DNA of 45,564 nucleotides from DASZHJ01 sp035581425 (lineage in GTDB: Bacteria > Pseudomonadota > Alphaproteobacteria > ATCC43930 > CGMCC-115725), in the NCBI GenBank assembly GCA_035581425.1, contig DATJVP010000041.1, positions 1 to 45,564 on the forward strand. Reading direction: 5' to 3'. The translations under genes and the position numbers were made by a program. Below the pieces are notes generated by a model. It saw nothing but the letters and a program-made list of their open reading frames with translations. It was not told where the DNA came from and ran no database searches. Of the stretch, positions 14,344 through 22,486 are shown piece by piece. Position 1 is the stretch's first letter. Each line of letters begins with the position of its first letter.

Positions 14344-15840
14344 ATGTTATCAATCGGTCGCGACGCGCTGAATCTGGGGCCGGCCTGGGTTAATATCCGG
14401 CGCGCTCCCCGCGACGTCTTGCATTGGATTACCCAGTGCACGCCAATCCGCGGACTTGTCGAAGCGGACCTTCCCGATCTCGAGAGCGAGATCCGTCTTC
14501 GGCAAGTACTGCTACTCGCGCGACAGGCACCGATACACGCTGCGGGGAATGTCGGGAACGCCGCGGTAACGGCATGGGTATTTTGGGATCGCGTGCCGCA
14601 CGTCGCGATCCTGACCTGGGTTGGTCTCTTTGCGGCATTCTCCACCATCCAGCTCCGGCGCTGGTGGCTCCGCCGGGATTGGCCACCGCCGCTACGCGTC
14701 GGGCGCGGCGCTCTGGTTCGCGCGACGATCTGGTCCTTCCTCGCGGGATCGCTTTGGGGCATCGCCGTCGTCTACGCCTTTCCCTGGGATTCGCTCCCGC
14801 ATCAGCTCTTCCTCGCTTTCGTCGTCGGCGGCGTCTGCGCCGGTGCAGTCGCATCGATGACGATGCAACCCGTCGCGTGCATTGCCTATCTTGCACCGGC
14901 GGCCATCCCGATCTTCGTGCTCTTCGCTCTCGTCGAGGGCGAGCCCGTGATACACGCCATGGCTGCGATGTATGCATTTTTCTTCCTGGGCCTCGTCGTC
15001 GTAATCGCCAACGGCTACGCAGCCTTCGTCGATACCGTGCAAACCAAAGTGAGGAACGTGACGCTCACGGCAGGATTAGCGGAGGCGTCGTCGGCCAATC
15101 GCGCCAAGTCGGATTTCCTCGCGCATATGAGCCACGAGTTGCGAACGCCGCTCAACGCGATATTGGGGTTTGCGGAGATGATCAGGGACGAGAGGCTGGG
15201 CCCCGAGGCGTCCGCGAAGTACCGGATTTACGCGCACGACATCTTCGAGGCCGGCCAACACCTGCTGCTAATCGTCAACGATGTCCTGGATATCTCGAAG
15301 ATCGAGGTCGGCAGGCTCGCTCTGCGCGACGACATGGTCGATGTCGGAGCCGTCGTATCCGTGGCGACGGCATTCGTCGAGCAGCGGGCGAAAACCGCCG
15401 GGATCGCGATCGAGAGCCAAGTTCCGGAGGATCTCCCGGTACTGATTGCCGACGAGCTCCGCGTAAAGCAAATCCTGATTAACCTCCTCACGAACTCGAT
15501 CAAGTTCACGCACGAGAACGGCAATGTCGCGGTGGGGGCTGGCGTCCGCGCGGATGGCAGTCTCGCGATCTGGGTCATCGATACCGGAGCCGGAATGACG
15601 AAGAGCGAGATCACTGTTGCGCTGCAGCCTTACCGCCAAGTCGACAATCTTCTGACGCGCAGAAACGGCGGTGCGGGCCTTGGCTTGCCGCTTTCGCGCG
15701 CGTTGGTGGAACTCCATGGGGGGCGACTGGTCATCGACAGCACGCCCGATGTCGGCACCTCCGTGACGGCAATCTTCCCCGCGACGCGCGTGCGCCGGCG
15801 GGAGCCATTTCGCTCGAGCTACCCGTCGCAGCCCGCATAG
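14344..15840 (+). CDS. Polytopic membrane sensor histidine kinase
   Basis: Kinase of 498 residues. The N-terminal half has about five or six hydrophobic segments (roughly 63-80, 85-103, 127-146, 153-172, 174-197, 205-228) and no obvious periplasmic domain. HisKA follows, with His264 in HMSHELRTP, then HATPase_c with N box LLTNSIKF, G1 DTGAGM and G2 GAGLGLP. The HisKA domain again looks PleC/DivJ-like (GPEASAKYRIYAHDI). No receiver domain and no response regulator next door. Base composition is slightly less GC-biased than the flanking core genes. The ribosome site before the ATG at 14344 is weak, so the exact start is uncertain. A signal within or at the membrane seems more likely than a soluble ligand, but that is inference. 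Confidence 0.88.
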   Translation: MLSIGRDALNLGPAWVNIRRAPRDVLHWITQCTPIRGLVEADLPDLESEIRLRQVLLLARQAPIHAAGNVGNAAVTAWVFWDRVPHVAILTWVGLFAAFSTIQLRRWWLRRDWPPPLRVGRGALVRATIWSFLAGSLWGIAVVYAFPWDSLPHQLFLAFVVGGVCAGAVASMTMQPVACIAYLAPAAIPIFVLFALVEGEPVIHAMAAMYAFFFLGLVVVIANGYAAFVDTVQTKVRNVTLTAGLAEASSANRAKSDFLAHMSHELRTPLNAILGFAEMIRDERLGPEASAKYRIYAHDIFEAGQHLLLIVNDVLDISKIEVGRLALRDDMVDVGAVVSVATAFVEQRAKTAGIAIESQVPEDLPVLIADELRVKQILINLLTNSIKFTHENGNVAVGAGVRADGSLAIWVIDTGAGMTKSEITVALQPYRQVDNLLTRRNGGAGLGLPLSRALVELHGGRLVIDSTPDVGTSVTAIFPATRVRRREPFRSSYPSQPA

Positions 15841-15858
15841 GGTCGAGGCGCGGCCGGC

Positions 15859-16239
15859 TTAGCTCCAGCGGTTTGCGTTTTTGGGAAAGCCAGGGCGCTG
15901 CACGCGTACAATGCAAAAGCGCTGCCCGGTCGGAGCTTCCATCACCACCCATCGCTCTGGGCGGGCAACCACCGTGGCGCCCAGCTTCTCCAGACGCGCG
16001 ACCTCGGCGGGGATGTCGTCGGTTTCGATGTCGATGTGGACGCGACTTTCGTGCTCGACGCGCTGGATCTCGACGATCGGCTCATCGGGCGGCGTCGTGA
16101 GCATGCGATAATTGCCGCGGCTGCTCGGGTGGCTCGGGTCCACGGGACGGCCGAGCGCCTCGGCCCAGAAGCGGGCAGCCTCGTCGATGTCGGCGGCCTT
16201 GCAGTCGATGAGCACGGCGCAGAGGCGGGAGCGGTGCAT
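15859..16239 (-). CDS. VOC (glyoxalase/dioxygenase) superfamily protein
   Basis: A 126-residue protein with the paired beta-alpha-beta-beta-beta layout of the vicinal oxygen chelate fold: AVLIDCKAADIDEAARFWAEAL is shortened here to its key parts (VLIDCK...FWAEALG), then VHIDIETDD in the middle and VVMEAPTGQRFCIV at the end. His and Glu residues at strand positions could be metal ligands, although the single-domain subgroup with this pattern is mostly uncharacterised. AGAGG precedes the ATG. It is divergent from the NTF2-like gene and converges with the histidine kinase 18 bases away. The substrate is unknown. Confidence 0.82.
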   Translation of the reverse strand: MHRSRLCAVLIDCKAADIDEAARFWAEALGRPVDPSHPSSRGNYRMLTTPPDEPIVEIQRVEHESRVHIDIETDDIPAEVARLEKLGATVVARPERWVVMEAPTGQRFCIVRVQRPGFPKNANRWS

Positions 16240-16334
16240 TTCACTACCTCTCGTTTCGATGCGGCCTAGTTCATGCTGCTATCTATGCGAGGCGGCATTC
16301 GGGGCAAGGGACTTCAAATTAGGAGGACGCAGCT

Positions 16335-16754
16335 ATGGCCGAATGGGAAGCCGGAATGGAACCGTTGAAGGCGGCATACCGCGAATGGCACGCGACCAAG
16401 GGCAAGAGCATCGACACCTGGCTCAGGCTGCTCGCCAACCAAGTCGACTTCAGATCGTTGGCAAATGGGGGGCTGGGCATCCCGTGGACGAAAACCCGCA
16501 AGAGCCCGATGGAGGTGAGGGAGTATCTCCTGGGGCTCACTTCGGACTTCGAGATGCAGCACTATACGATCGATCGCTATGTCTGCGAGGGCGACACCAT
16601 CGTGGCGCTGGGGTCGACTGCGTGGCGTCACAAGCGCACGGGGCGAGGCTTCGACACCCCCAAAGTCGATGTATGGCGCTTCAAGGACGGGAAGGTAATT
16701 TCCTACTTCGAGTTCTACGACACAGCGGCCGTCGGGGCGACGGCCGCTTCATGA
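16335..16754 (+). CDS. NTF2/SnoaL-like protein
   Basis: A 139-residue soluble protein with the cone-shaped NTF2-like fold pattern: an N-terminal helix (MEPLKAAYREWHATKG), a central stretch (YLLGLTSDFEMQHYTIDRYV), and strands ending KVDVWRFKDGKVISYFEFYDT, shortened here to its recognisable WRFKDGK core. Members include isomerases, dehydratases and many binding proteins, so no reaction can be assigned. It has a perfect AGGAGG ribosome site at 16321-16326 with an 8-base spacer. It stands alone between the divergent VOC gene and the E1-like gene. Confidence 0.83.
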   Translation: MAEWEAGMEPLKAAYREWHATKGKSIDTWLRLLANQVDFRSLANGGLGIPWTKTRKSPMEVREYLLGLTSDFEMQHYTIDRYVCEGDTIVALGSTAWRHKRTGRGFDTPKVDVWRFKDGKVISYFEFYDTAAVGATAAS

Positions 16755-16904
16755 CATGAAGACGAGCGCAAGAGCCAACGGCAAATCTCCGTCCGAACTG
16801 CGATGCGAGGATCAAGGAGTTGGCCGACTGCCGGGGTGACCGGGTCTCGGCACTTCCATATACTCGGTCAAACCCGCCGAAACCGGTCCAGAGGTCGATA
16901 GGGA

Positions 16905-19286
16905 ATGAGCCTCGCCACCTCCAGCTCCGCGCTTCCTCCTCCGTCCGAAGCTCGGCAAGGCACGCTCGATCCCTTGCGGCTCCGGATGTTGACGGAACTC
17001 GAGCGGAAGGTGCTGTGGCTCTCGTCTTGGACCATCCACAACGCGAACCATCTGCGCCCGAGCCGGGACGGCCTCAAGGTCGGCGGGCATCAAGCCTCGA
17101 GCGCGTCCGTCGCGACGCTGATGACGGCGCTCTACTTCGACGTGCTGCGACCGCAAGACCGGGTCGCGGTCAAGCCGCATGCGAGCCCGGTCTTTCACGC
17201 GATCCAATATCTCCTGGGCCAGCAGAAGCTCGAGAAGCTTCAGAGCTTCCGCGCGCTCGGGGGCGCCCAGTCCTATCCCTCGCGCACCAAGGACACCGAC
17301 GACGTCGATTTCTCGACGGGCTCGGTCGGGCTCGGCGTGGCGCTCACGAGTTTCGCGGCGCTCGTGCAGGATTATGTTCGGCTGAAGAACCTGGCTGCTC
17401 CCGGGACCAAGCCGGGTCGGATGGTCGCGGTGGTGGGCGATGCCGAGCTCGACGAGGGCAACGTCTTCGAGGCCTTGCTCGAGGGCTGGAAGCACGACGT
17501 GCGGAACCTCTGGTGGGTGATCGACTACAACCGCCAGAGCCTCGATGCCGTCGTGAGCGACCGGCTCTACAGCCACATCGACGACCTCTTCCGCACCATG
17601 GGTTGGCGCGTCGTCATTCTCAAATACGGCAAGAAGCTGGAGCGTGCCTTCGCAGGCCCCGATGGCGAGGCGCTCCGGGATTGGATCGATGCCTGTCCAA
17701 ATTCGCTCTACTCGGCCCTCGTCTACAAGAGAGGGGAGGGCTGGCGTCGGCATCTCGAGGCCGATCTCGGCAAGCTCCCGGGCATCCGGGCGTTTCTCGC
17801 CGCGCATGACGACGAGAGCCTCCATGCCGTGATGACGAACCTCGCCGGGCACGACATGGCCTCCGTGCTGGAAGCGTTCCACGGCGTTGCGGACGACAAG
17901 CCCACTTGCTTTATCGCCTACACCATCAAGGGCTTCGGATTGCCCTTCGCAGGACACAAGGACAATCACGCGGGGCTGATGAACGAAGCGCAGATGGCGA
18001 CCTTCCAGGAGAGCATGCGCGTTCCCGCGGGCGCCGAATGGGATCGCTTCGCCGGCCTCGACCTGCCGGAGGCCGAGCTTGCGGCATTCCTTGCCGCCGT
18101 GCCCTTCGCGGCCGAGGGCGCGCGACGTCGGACCGCGGCCACGGTGCCAGTTCCTCCGAGCTTCCCGGTCCCGGCGGGACGGCGGCAATCGACGCAGGAG
18201 GGGTTCGGCCGCATCTTGAGCGAGCTCGCTGCAAGCGATGGCGCGCTTGCTCAGCACATCGTTACCTGCTCGCCGGACGTGACGGTCTCCACCAATCTCG
18301 GCGGCTGGGTCAATCGCCGCGGTCTTTTCGATCGGCATGAGCGCTCGGACGTCTTCCGCGAGGAGAAGGTCGTCTCGGCCCAGCGCTGGCAGATGTCGCC
18401 GGCGGGCCAGCACATCGAGCTAGGGATCGCCGAGAACAACTTCTTCATCCTTCTCGCGGCACTCGGTCTTGCCGAGCCGATCTTCGGCGCGCGGCTGCTG
18501 CCGATCGGCACGCTCTATGATCCCTTCATCGCCCGCGGCCTCGATGCGCTCAACTACGGCTGCTACCAGGATGCGCGCTTCATGCTGGTGGCAACGCCCT
18601 CGGGGATCACACTCGCGCCGGAGGGGGGCGCGCATCAATCGATCGGGACGCCGCTCATCGCCATCGCTCAGGACGGTCTTGCGAGCTTCGAGCCCGCTTT
18701 CGTCGATGAGCTCGCGGTGCTGATGCGCTGGGGTTTCGAGCACATGCAGGCTCCGGACGGCGGCTCGCTCTATCTTCGCCTTTCGACGCGCCCGATCGAG
18801 CAGCCGGAGCGCGCGATGAGCCCAGAGCTGCAGGCGGCGATCATTGCCGGCGGCTATTGGCTGGTCCCGCCCGCGCCGGACGCCGAGGTCGCGCTCGTCT
18901 GCCAGGGCGCCGTGACGCCAGAGGCGATTGCAGCTCACGCCCAGATCCTCGAAGACGTGCCGGGCGCGGGCCTGCTCGTCGCGACTTCAGCCGAGCGGCT
19001 GCACCGGGATTGGCTCGCTGGTCTCCGCCGAGGCGCCGAGAGCCACGTTGCCCGTCTGCTCGCACCGCTCTCGAAGCGGGCGGCGCTGGTGACCGTGCTC
19101 GACGGCCATCCCGCCGCGCTCTCCTGGCTGGGGTCTGTCGCACAGCATCGGGTCGAGCCGTTGGGTGTCGAGCATTTCGGCCAATCCGGGGACGTTCCCG
19201 ACCTCTATCGCGTCTATGGTCTCGACGCCGACGCGATCATCGACGCGGCGGCCCGCGCCGCTCTCGCCGGGCATCGCGCGTCCTAG
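16905..19286 (+). CDS. AceE-type 2-oxoacid dehydrogenase E1 / transketolase-like TPP enzyme
   Basis: Thiamine diphosphate enzyme of 793 residues related to homodimeric pyruvate dehydrogenase E1, which is about 890 residues in E. coli. The TPP/Mg motif is GDAELDEGN at 178-186 with NRQSLD downstream. Other AceE-like segments are LFRTMGWRVVILKYG and the catalytic-glutamate region HIELGIAENNFF (Glu510). The pyrimidine domain and the C-terminal transketolase domain (EPLGVEHFGQSG) are complete. No E2, E3 or lipoyl-domain gene is nearby, and most alphaproteobacteria use a heterodimeric PdhA/PdhB for pyruvate. It may therefore act on another 2-oxoacid, as a stand-alone decarboxylase, or as a transketolase; this cannot be settled from sequence. 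GGGA lies directly before the ATG, with AGAGG further upstream. Confidence 0.82.
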   Translation: MSLATSSSALPPPSEARQGTLDPLRLRMLTELERKVLWLSSWTIHNANHLRPSRDGLKVGGHQASSASVATLMTALYFDVLRPQDRVAVKPHASPVFHAIQYLLGQQKLEKLQSFRALGGAQSYPSRTKDTDDVDFSTGSVGLGVALTSFAALVQDYVRLKNLAAPGTKPGRMVAVVGDAELDEGNVFEALLEGWKHDVRNLWWVIDYNRQSLDAVVSDRLYSHIDDLFRTMGWRVVILKYGKKLERAFAGPDGEALRDWIDACPNSLYSALVYKRGEGWRRHLEADLGKLPGIRAFLAAHDDESLHAVMTNLAGHDMASVLEAFHGVADDKPTCFIAYTIKGFGLPFAGHKDNHAGLMNEAQMATFQESMRVPAGAEWDRFAGLDLPEAELAAFLAAVPFAAEGARRRTAATVPVPPSFPVPAGRRQSTQEGFGRILSELAASDGALAQHIVTCSPDVTVSTNLGGWVNRRGLFDRHERSDVFREEKVVSAQRWQMSPAGQHIELGIAENNFFILLAALGLAEPIFGARLLPIGTLYDPFIARGLDALNYGCYQDARFMLVATPSGITLAPEGGAHQSIGTPLIAIAQDGLASFEPAFVDELAVLMRWGFEHMQAPDGGSLYLRLSTRPIEQPERAMSPELQAAIIAGGYWLVPPAPDAEVALVCQGAVTPEAIAAHAQILEDVPGAGLLVATSAERLHRDWLAGLRRGAESHVARLLAPLSKRAALVTVLDGHPAALSWLGSVAQHRVEPLGVEHFGQSGDVPDLYRVYGLDADAIIDAAARAALAGHRAS

Positions 19287-19290
19287 CGGA

Positions 19291-20844
19291 ATGGATCTCT
19301 CGCAGGCGGTCTTCTGGATCGCGGTCGCGTCCAGCGTGATCATGCTCGTGCGCCTCGGGCGCCGGGCGATCCGCGACGCCCGGATTTGGGCAATCAAATG
19401 CGTGGCCGTGCTCCTGGTTGCGCTCGTGAGCGATCTCACTGCGCCGATGTCCGCCCCTTGGATCGTGGGTAGCCTCTGGGCCGCGATCATCGTGTTGCCC
19501 TCGCTCCTGGTGCGCCTTGCCATTCACAGCCTAGGTCGGCAGCGCTATGGCGCGGCGGGCCTTAGCGCGCGACTTCTCAGCCTGCTCCAGCCCTTCGACG
19601 GCTGGGGCCGGAATGCAGAGGCGATCGCGGCGCTTCGCCTGGCTCAGCGCGGCGAGCTCGAGCGGGCGACTGCTCGGATGTCCGAGCTGCTGGTTCGCCC
19701 GGGACTCTCCTGGCGGGTCTACGCGAGCCTTCACATGCAGCTCTGCCGCATCGCCGGAGATTGGCGGGGAATGCTGCAGCAGGTTCCCGGGGACGATCCC
19801 ACGCTGGTGGCAATGAGGCTGCGCGCGCTCGGCGAGACCGGTCATATCCGGGAGCTGGTCTTCGAGGCCGGGAGGCTGCGGGGCGAGACCGGCTTTGTGT
19901 CTCACGCGGTCGAGCTCGTGGTGCTGGCCTTCTGCGGCAAGGTTGACGCAGTCGCGGGCCTCCTCGAGGGTGCGCTCGCGCGGTTGCCGGCGGAGCTCAA
20001 GCGGTTCTGGCTCGCGACCGCGGAATTGGCCGCCGGTCACGAAGAGACGGCGCGGCGCGACTTCGAGCGGCTGGCGGCCGGCGCCGCGGACCGAACGCTC
20101 GCGCTCTACGCGCGCCAGCGCCTGGATAACGGTATCGCCAGCCCGCAACTTGCGCTCGACGGGGCCGGCTGGCGCGCGGTTGCCGCGATCGAGGCGAGCG
20201 CGCGAGACGGGCGCCGGCGGCCCGTTGGATTTCTGGGGTTTTGGCGTGGGAGCTGGATCATTCTTGGGCTTGTCGGGGCCAATTTCGCGATGTTCCTCGT
20301 GGAAATCGCGCTCGGCGGGAGCGAGGACCTCGACGTGCTCGGCCGTCTCGGAGCGATGTGGGCAGGGGCGATCGTCGGGGGCGGCGAGTGGTGGCGCCTC
20401 GGCAGCGCGATGTTCCTGCATTTCGGCTGGCTCCACATCGCCTTCAACATGGCGGCGCTCGCGATCCTCGGCCCTTGGGTTGAGCGCACGATCGGGCATT
20501 GGAAGACGCTCCTCGTTTACCTTCTCTCGGGTATCGGCTCGACGGCGGGAGTGCTGCTCCTGGTGCAAGCGGGCTGGGTCGACGACGAGCTTCTGGTGGG
20601 GGCGTCCGGGGCGATCTTCGGCCTCGTTGGCGCGCAGCTCGTCCTGCGCGCCCGGAGTTTTCTCCAGCATCGCTCGGTGCAGGCGGCGCAGCGGCTCGGC
20701 GATCTCGCCTGGGGGATCGCTTTGCAAGTCGTCTTCGACTTCGTGACTCCGCAAGTGAGCTTTGCCGGCCATGCCTCGGGTCTCGGCGCGGGCATCCTCC
20801 TGACCTTGGCGCTCACTCCCGGGAGCCCGCGCGGCGCGGGCTGA
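19291..20844 (+). CDS. Rhomboid-family intramembrane serine protease with N-terminal helical repeat region
   Basis: Membrane protein of 517 residues. Two N-terminal hydrophobic helices (about 5-20 and 34-75 in total) are followed by a helical, alanine/leucine-rich region of about 230 residues resembling TPR repeats (ALRLAQRGELERATARM and similar). The C-terminal rhomboid domain starts near 315, with WWRLGSAMFLHFGWLHIAFN shortened to its HIAFNM core. The catalytic Ser439 is in GASGAIFG, and the catalytic His494 is in FAGHASGLGAG. Both catalytic residues are present, so the protease should be active. The start at 19291 is four bases after the stop of the E1-like gene, which suggests co-transcription. 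A longer frame upstream overlaps that gene and is rejected. Substrates are unknown. Confidence 0.88.
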   Translation: MDLSQAVFWIAVASSVIMLVRLGRRAIRDARIWAIKCVAVLLVALVSDLTAPMSAPWIVGSLWAAIIVLPSLLVRLAIHSLGRQRYGAAGLSARLLSLLQPFDGWGRNAEAIAALRLAQRGELERATARMSELLVRPGLSWRVYASLHMQLCRIAGDWRGMLQQVPGDDPTLVAMRLRALGETGHIRELVFEAGRLRGETGFVSHAVELVVLAFCGKVDAVAGLLEGALARLPAELKRFWLATAELAAGHEETARRDFERLAAGAADRTLALYARQRLDNGIASPQLALDGAGWRAVAAIEASARDGRRRPVGFLGFWRGSWIILGLVGANFAMFLVEIALGGSEDLDVLGRLGAMWAGAIVGGGEWWRLGSAMFLHFGWLHIAFNMAALAILGPWVERTIGHWKTLLVYLLSGIGSTAGVLLLVQAGWVDDELLVGASGAIFGLVGAQLVLRARSFLQHRSVQAAQRLGDLAWGIALQVVFDFVTPQVSFAGHASGLGAGILLTLALTPGSPRGAG

Positions 20845-20877
20845 GGGGAGGGTGCTGTTCCCCTGCCAGTCTCCCTG

Positions 20878-20886
20878 TGCTATTAA
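20878..20886 (+). promoter_or_regulatory. Candidate extended -10 promoter of tRNA-Leu
   Basis: TGC-TATTAA (TG at 20878-20879, hexamer 20881-20886) fits an extended -10 element and would start transcription near 20893, about 15 bases before tRNA-Leu. No good -35 hexamer is visible. It may also serve the tig gene behind the tRNA. Confidence 0.4.
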
Positions 20887-20907
20887 GCCGCCCCCAAAGG
20901 GAAGGTC

Positions 20908-20992
20908 GCGGGCGTGGCGGAATTGGTAGACGCACTGGATTTAGGTTCCAGCGACGCGAGTCGTGGGGGTTCAAATCCCTCCGCCCGCACCA
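20908..20992 (+). tRNA. tRNA-Leu (anticodon TAG)
   Basis: An 85-base class II tRNA: acceptor GCGGGCG/CGCCCGC, anticodon arm CTGGA-TTTAGGT-TCCAG with TAG, a long variable arm (CGACGCGAGTCGT), T arm GGGGGTTCAAATCCCT, discriminator A and an encoded CCA at 20990-20992. It lies 74 bases upstream of tig. Confidence 0.97.
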
Positions 20993-21066
20993 CAGCCGCC
21001 TAACCCGACGAATTCATCGCGCGGGCGCCTCACCGGCGCCCCAATTTCGAACCGGACCCAGCGTTC

Positions 21067-22446
21067 ATGGAAATCACGGAAACCAATACCGAGGGATTGC
21101 GGCGCGAGTTCAAGGTCGTCGTCGCGGCAACCGACATCGAGCGCCGCATGACGAGCCGCTTGAGCGAGATCGGCCGCACCGCGCGCCTGCCGGGCTTCCG
21201 ACCCGGCAAGGTCCCGATGAAGGTGCTGAAGCGCCGCTACGGCCCCGCCGTGATGGGCGAGGTGATCGAGCGCGCGGTCAACGACAGCTCGACCGAGGCG
21301 TTGCGCAGCCGCAACCTGCGTCCCGCATTGCAGCCGAAGGTCGAGATCGTCGCCTTCAACGAGGGGACCGACCTCGAATACCGGCTCGCCGTCGAGGTGC
21401 TCCCGGAGATCGAGCCGACGGATTTCGCGTCGATCGAGCTCGAGCGTTTGCGGCCGGAGGTGCCGGAGGCCGACGTCGCGAGCGCTCTCGAGCGCATGGC
21501 GCGCCAGCAGCGCAAGAGCGAGGTGGTGGACCGCGCGGCCGAGAAGGGCGATGCCGTCGTGATCGACTTCAAGGGCACGGTCGACGGCAAGGAATTCCAG
21601 GGTGGGACGGCGCAGGGCTATAGGCTCGAGCTCGGCACCGGCACCTTCATTCCGGGCTTCGAGGATCAGATTCTCGGCGCCAAGGCCGGCGACACCCGCA
21701 CCGTCGGCGTCACTTTCCCGCAGGACTACGGTGCAGCCGACCTCGCAGGCAAGGCCGCGAGTTTTGAGGTCGCAGTGAAAGAGGTGAGGGGCTTCACGGA
21801 GCAGCCCATTGACGACAGCCTCGCCAAGGCCGTCGGCATGGAGAAGCTGGAGGAGCTGCGCGAGGCCGTGAGCGAGCAGATCGAGCGCGACTACCAGGAT
21901 CTCGCGCGTCAGCGCCTGAAACGGGCCCTTCTCGACAAGCTCGCGGAGCGGCACGAATTCCCGGTGCCCGCGGGCATGGTCGACATCGAGTTCAACGCCA
22001 TCTGGCAGCAGTACGAGCAGGAGCGCGACCGGCAGAAGGCAGCGGGCGGCGCTCCGAGCGAGGAGCCCGTCAACGAGGACGAGATCAAAGCCGAATATCG
22101 TGCGATCGCAGAGCGCCGCGTCCGCCTGGGGCTGCTGCTTGCGGAAGTGGGGCGGCGTCACAATATCACCGTGGCGCCCGAGGAGATCAATCGGGCGCTG
22201 ACGGAGCAGGCACGCCGCTTTCCCGGGCAGGAGCGGCGGGTAATCGAGTACTACCGCCATCACCCCGAGGCGATCGACCAGATCCGCGCACCGATGTTCG
22301 AGGACAAGGTCATCGATCACATCCTTGATCAGGTCAAGCTGAGCGAGCGGCGCGTGCCCGTGAGCGAGCTCTTGGCGGACGACGACGAGGACGAGGCGGC
22401 GAAGCCGGAGGCGCTCAGCGGGCCGATGCCCGAGGCGGCGCCCTAA
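21067..22446 (+). CDS. tig: Trigger factor, ribosome-associated chaperone/peptidyl-prolyl isomerase
   Basis: Binds the ribosomal exit tunnel and shields nascent chains. The 459 residues have the standard three domains: the N-terminal ribosome-binding domain with the signature GFRPGKVP (about 47-54), a central FKBP-type PPIase domain (about 155-250, with GDAVVIDFKGTVDG shortened to VVIDFKG), and a helical C-terminal chaperone domain ending in an acidic, alanine-rich tail. The Shine-Dalgarno is weak. It heads the conserved tig-clpP-clpX-lon cluster and lies 74 bases after tRNA-Leu with no clear promoter of its own, so read-through from the tRNA promoter is plausible. ClpP begins 40 bases after its stop. 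Confidence 0.97.
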   Translation: MEITETNTEGLRREFKVVVAATDIERRMTSRLSEIGRTARLPGFRPGKVPMKVLKRRYGPAVMGEVIERAVNDSSTEALRSRNLRPALQPKVEIVAFNEGTDLEYRLAVEVLPEIEPTDFASIELERLRPEVPEADVASALERMARQQRKSEVVDRAAEKGDAVVIDFKGTVDGKEFQGGTAQGYRLELGTGTFIPGFEDQILGAKAGDTRTVGVTFPQDYGAADLAGKAASFEVAVKEVRGFTEQPIDDSLAKAVGMEKLEELREAVSEQIERDYQDLARQRLKRALLDKLAERHEFPVPAGMVDIEFNAIWQQYEQERDRQKAAGGAPSEEPVNEDEIKAEYRAIAERRVRLGLLLAEVGRRHNITVAPEEINRALTEQARRFPGQERRVIEYYRHHPEAIDQIRAPMFEDKVIDHILDQVKLSERRVPVSELLADDDEDEAAKPEALSGPMPEAAP

Positions 22447-22486
22447 GAGCTAGGAGCGGTTCGTATCCATCGAGATGGGAGCGGTG

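Noticed and set aside
16812..18413. Minus-strand open frame of about 530 codons opposite the AceE-type E1
   Set aside because: Antisense shadow of a gene with clear TPP motifs; composition is typical of GC-rich artefacts.
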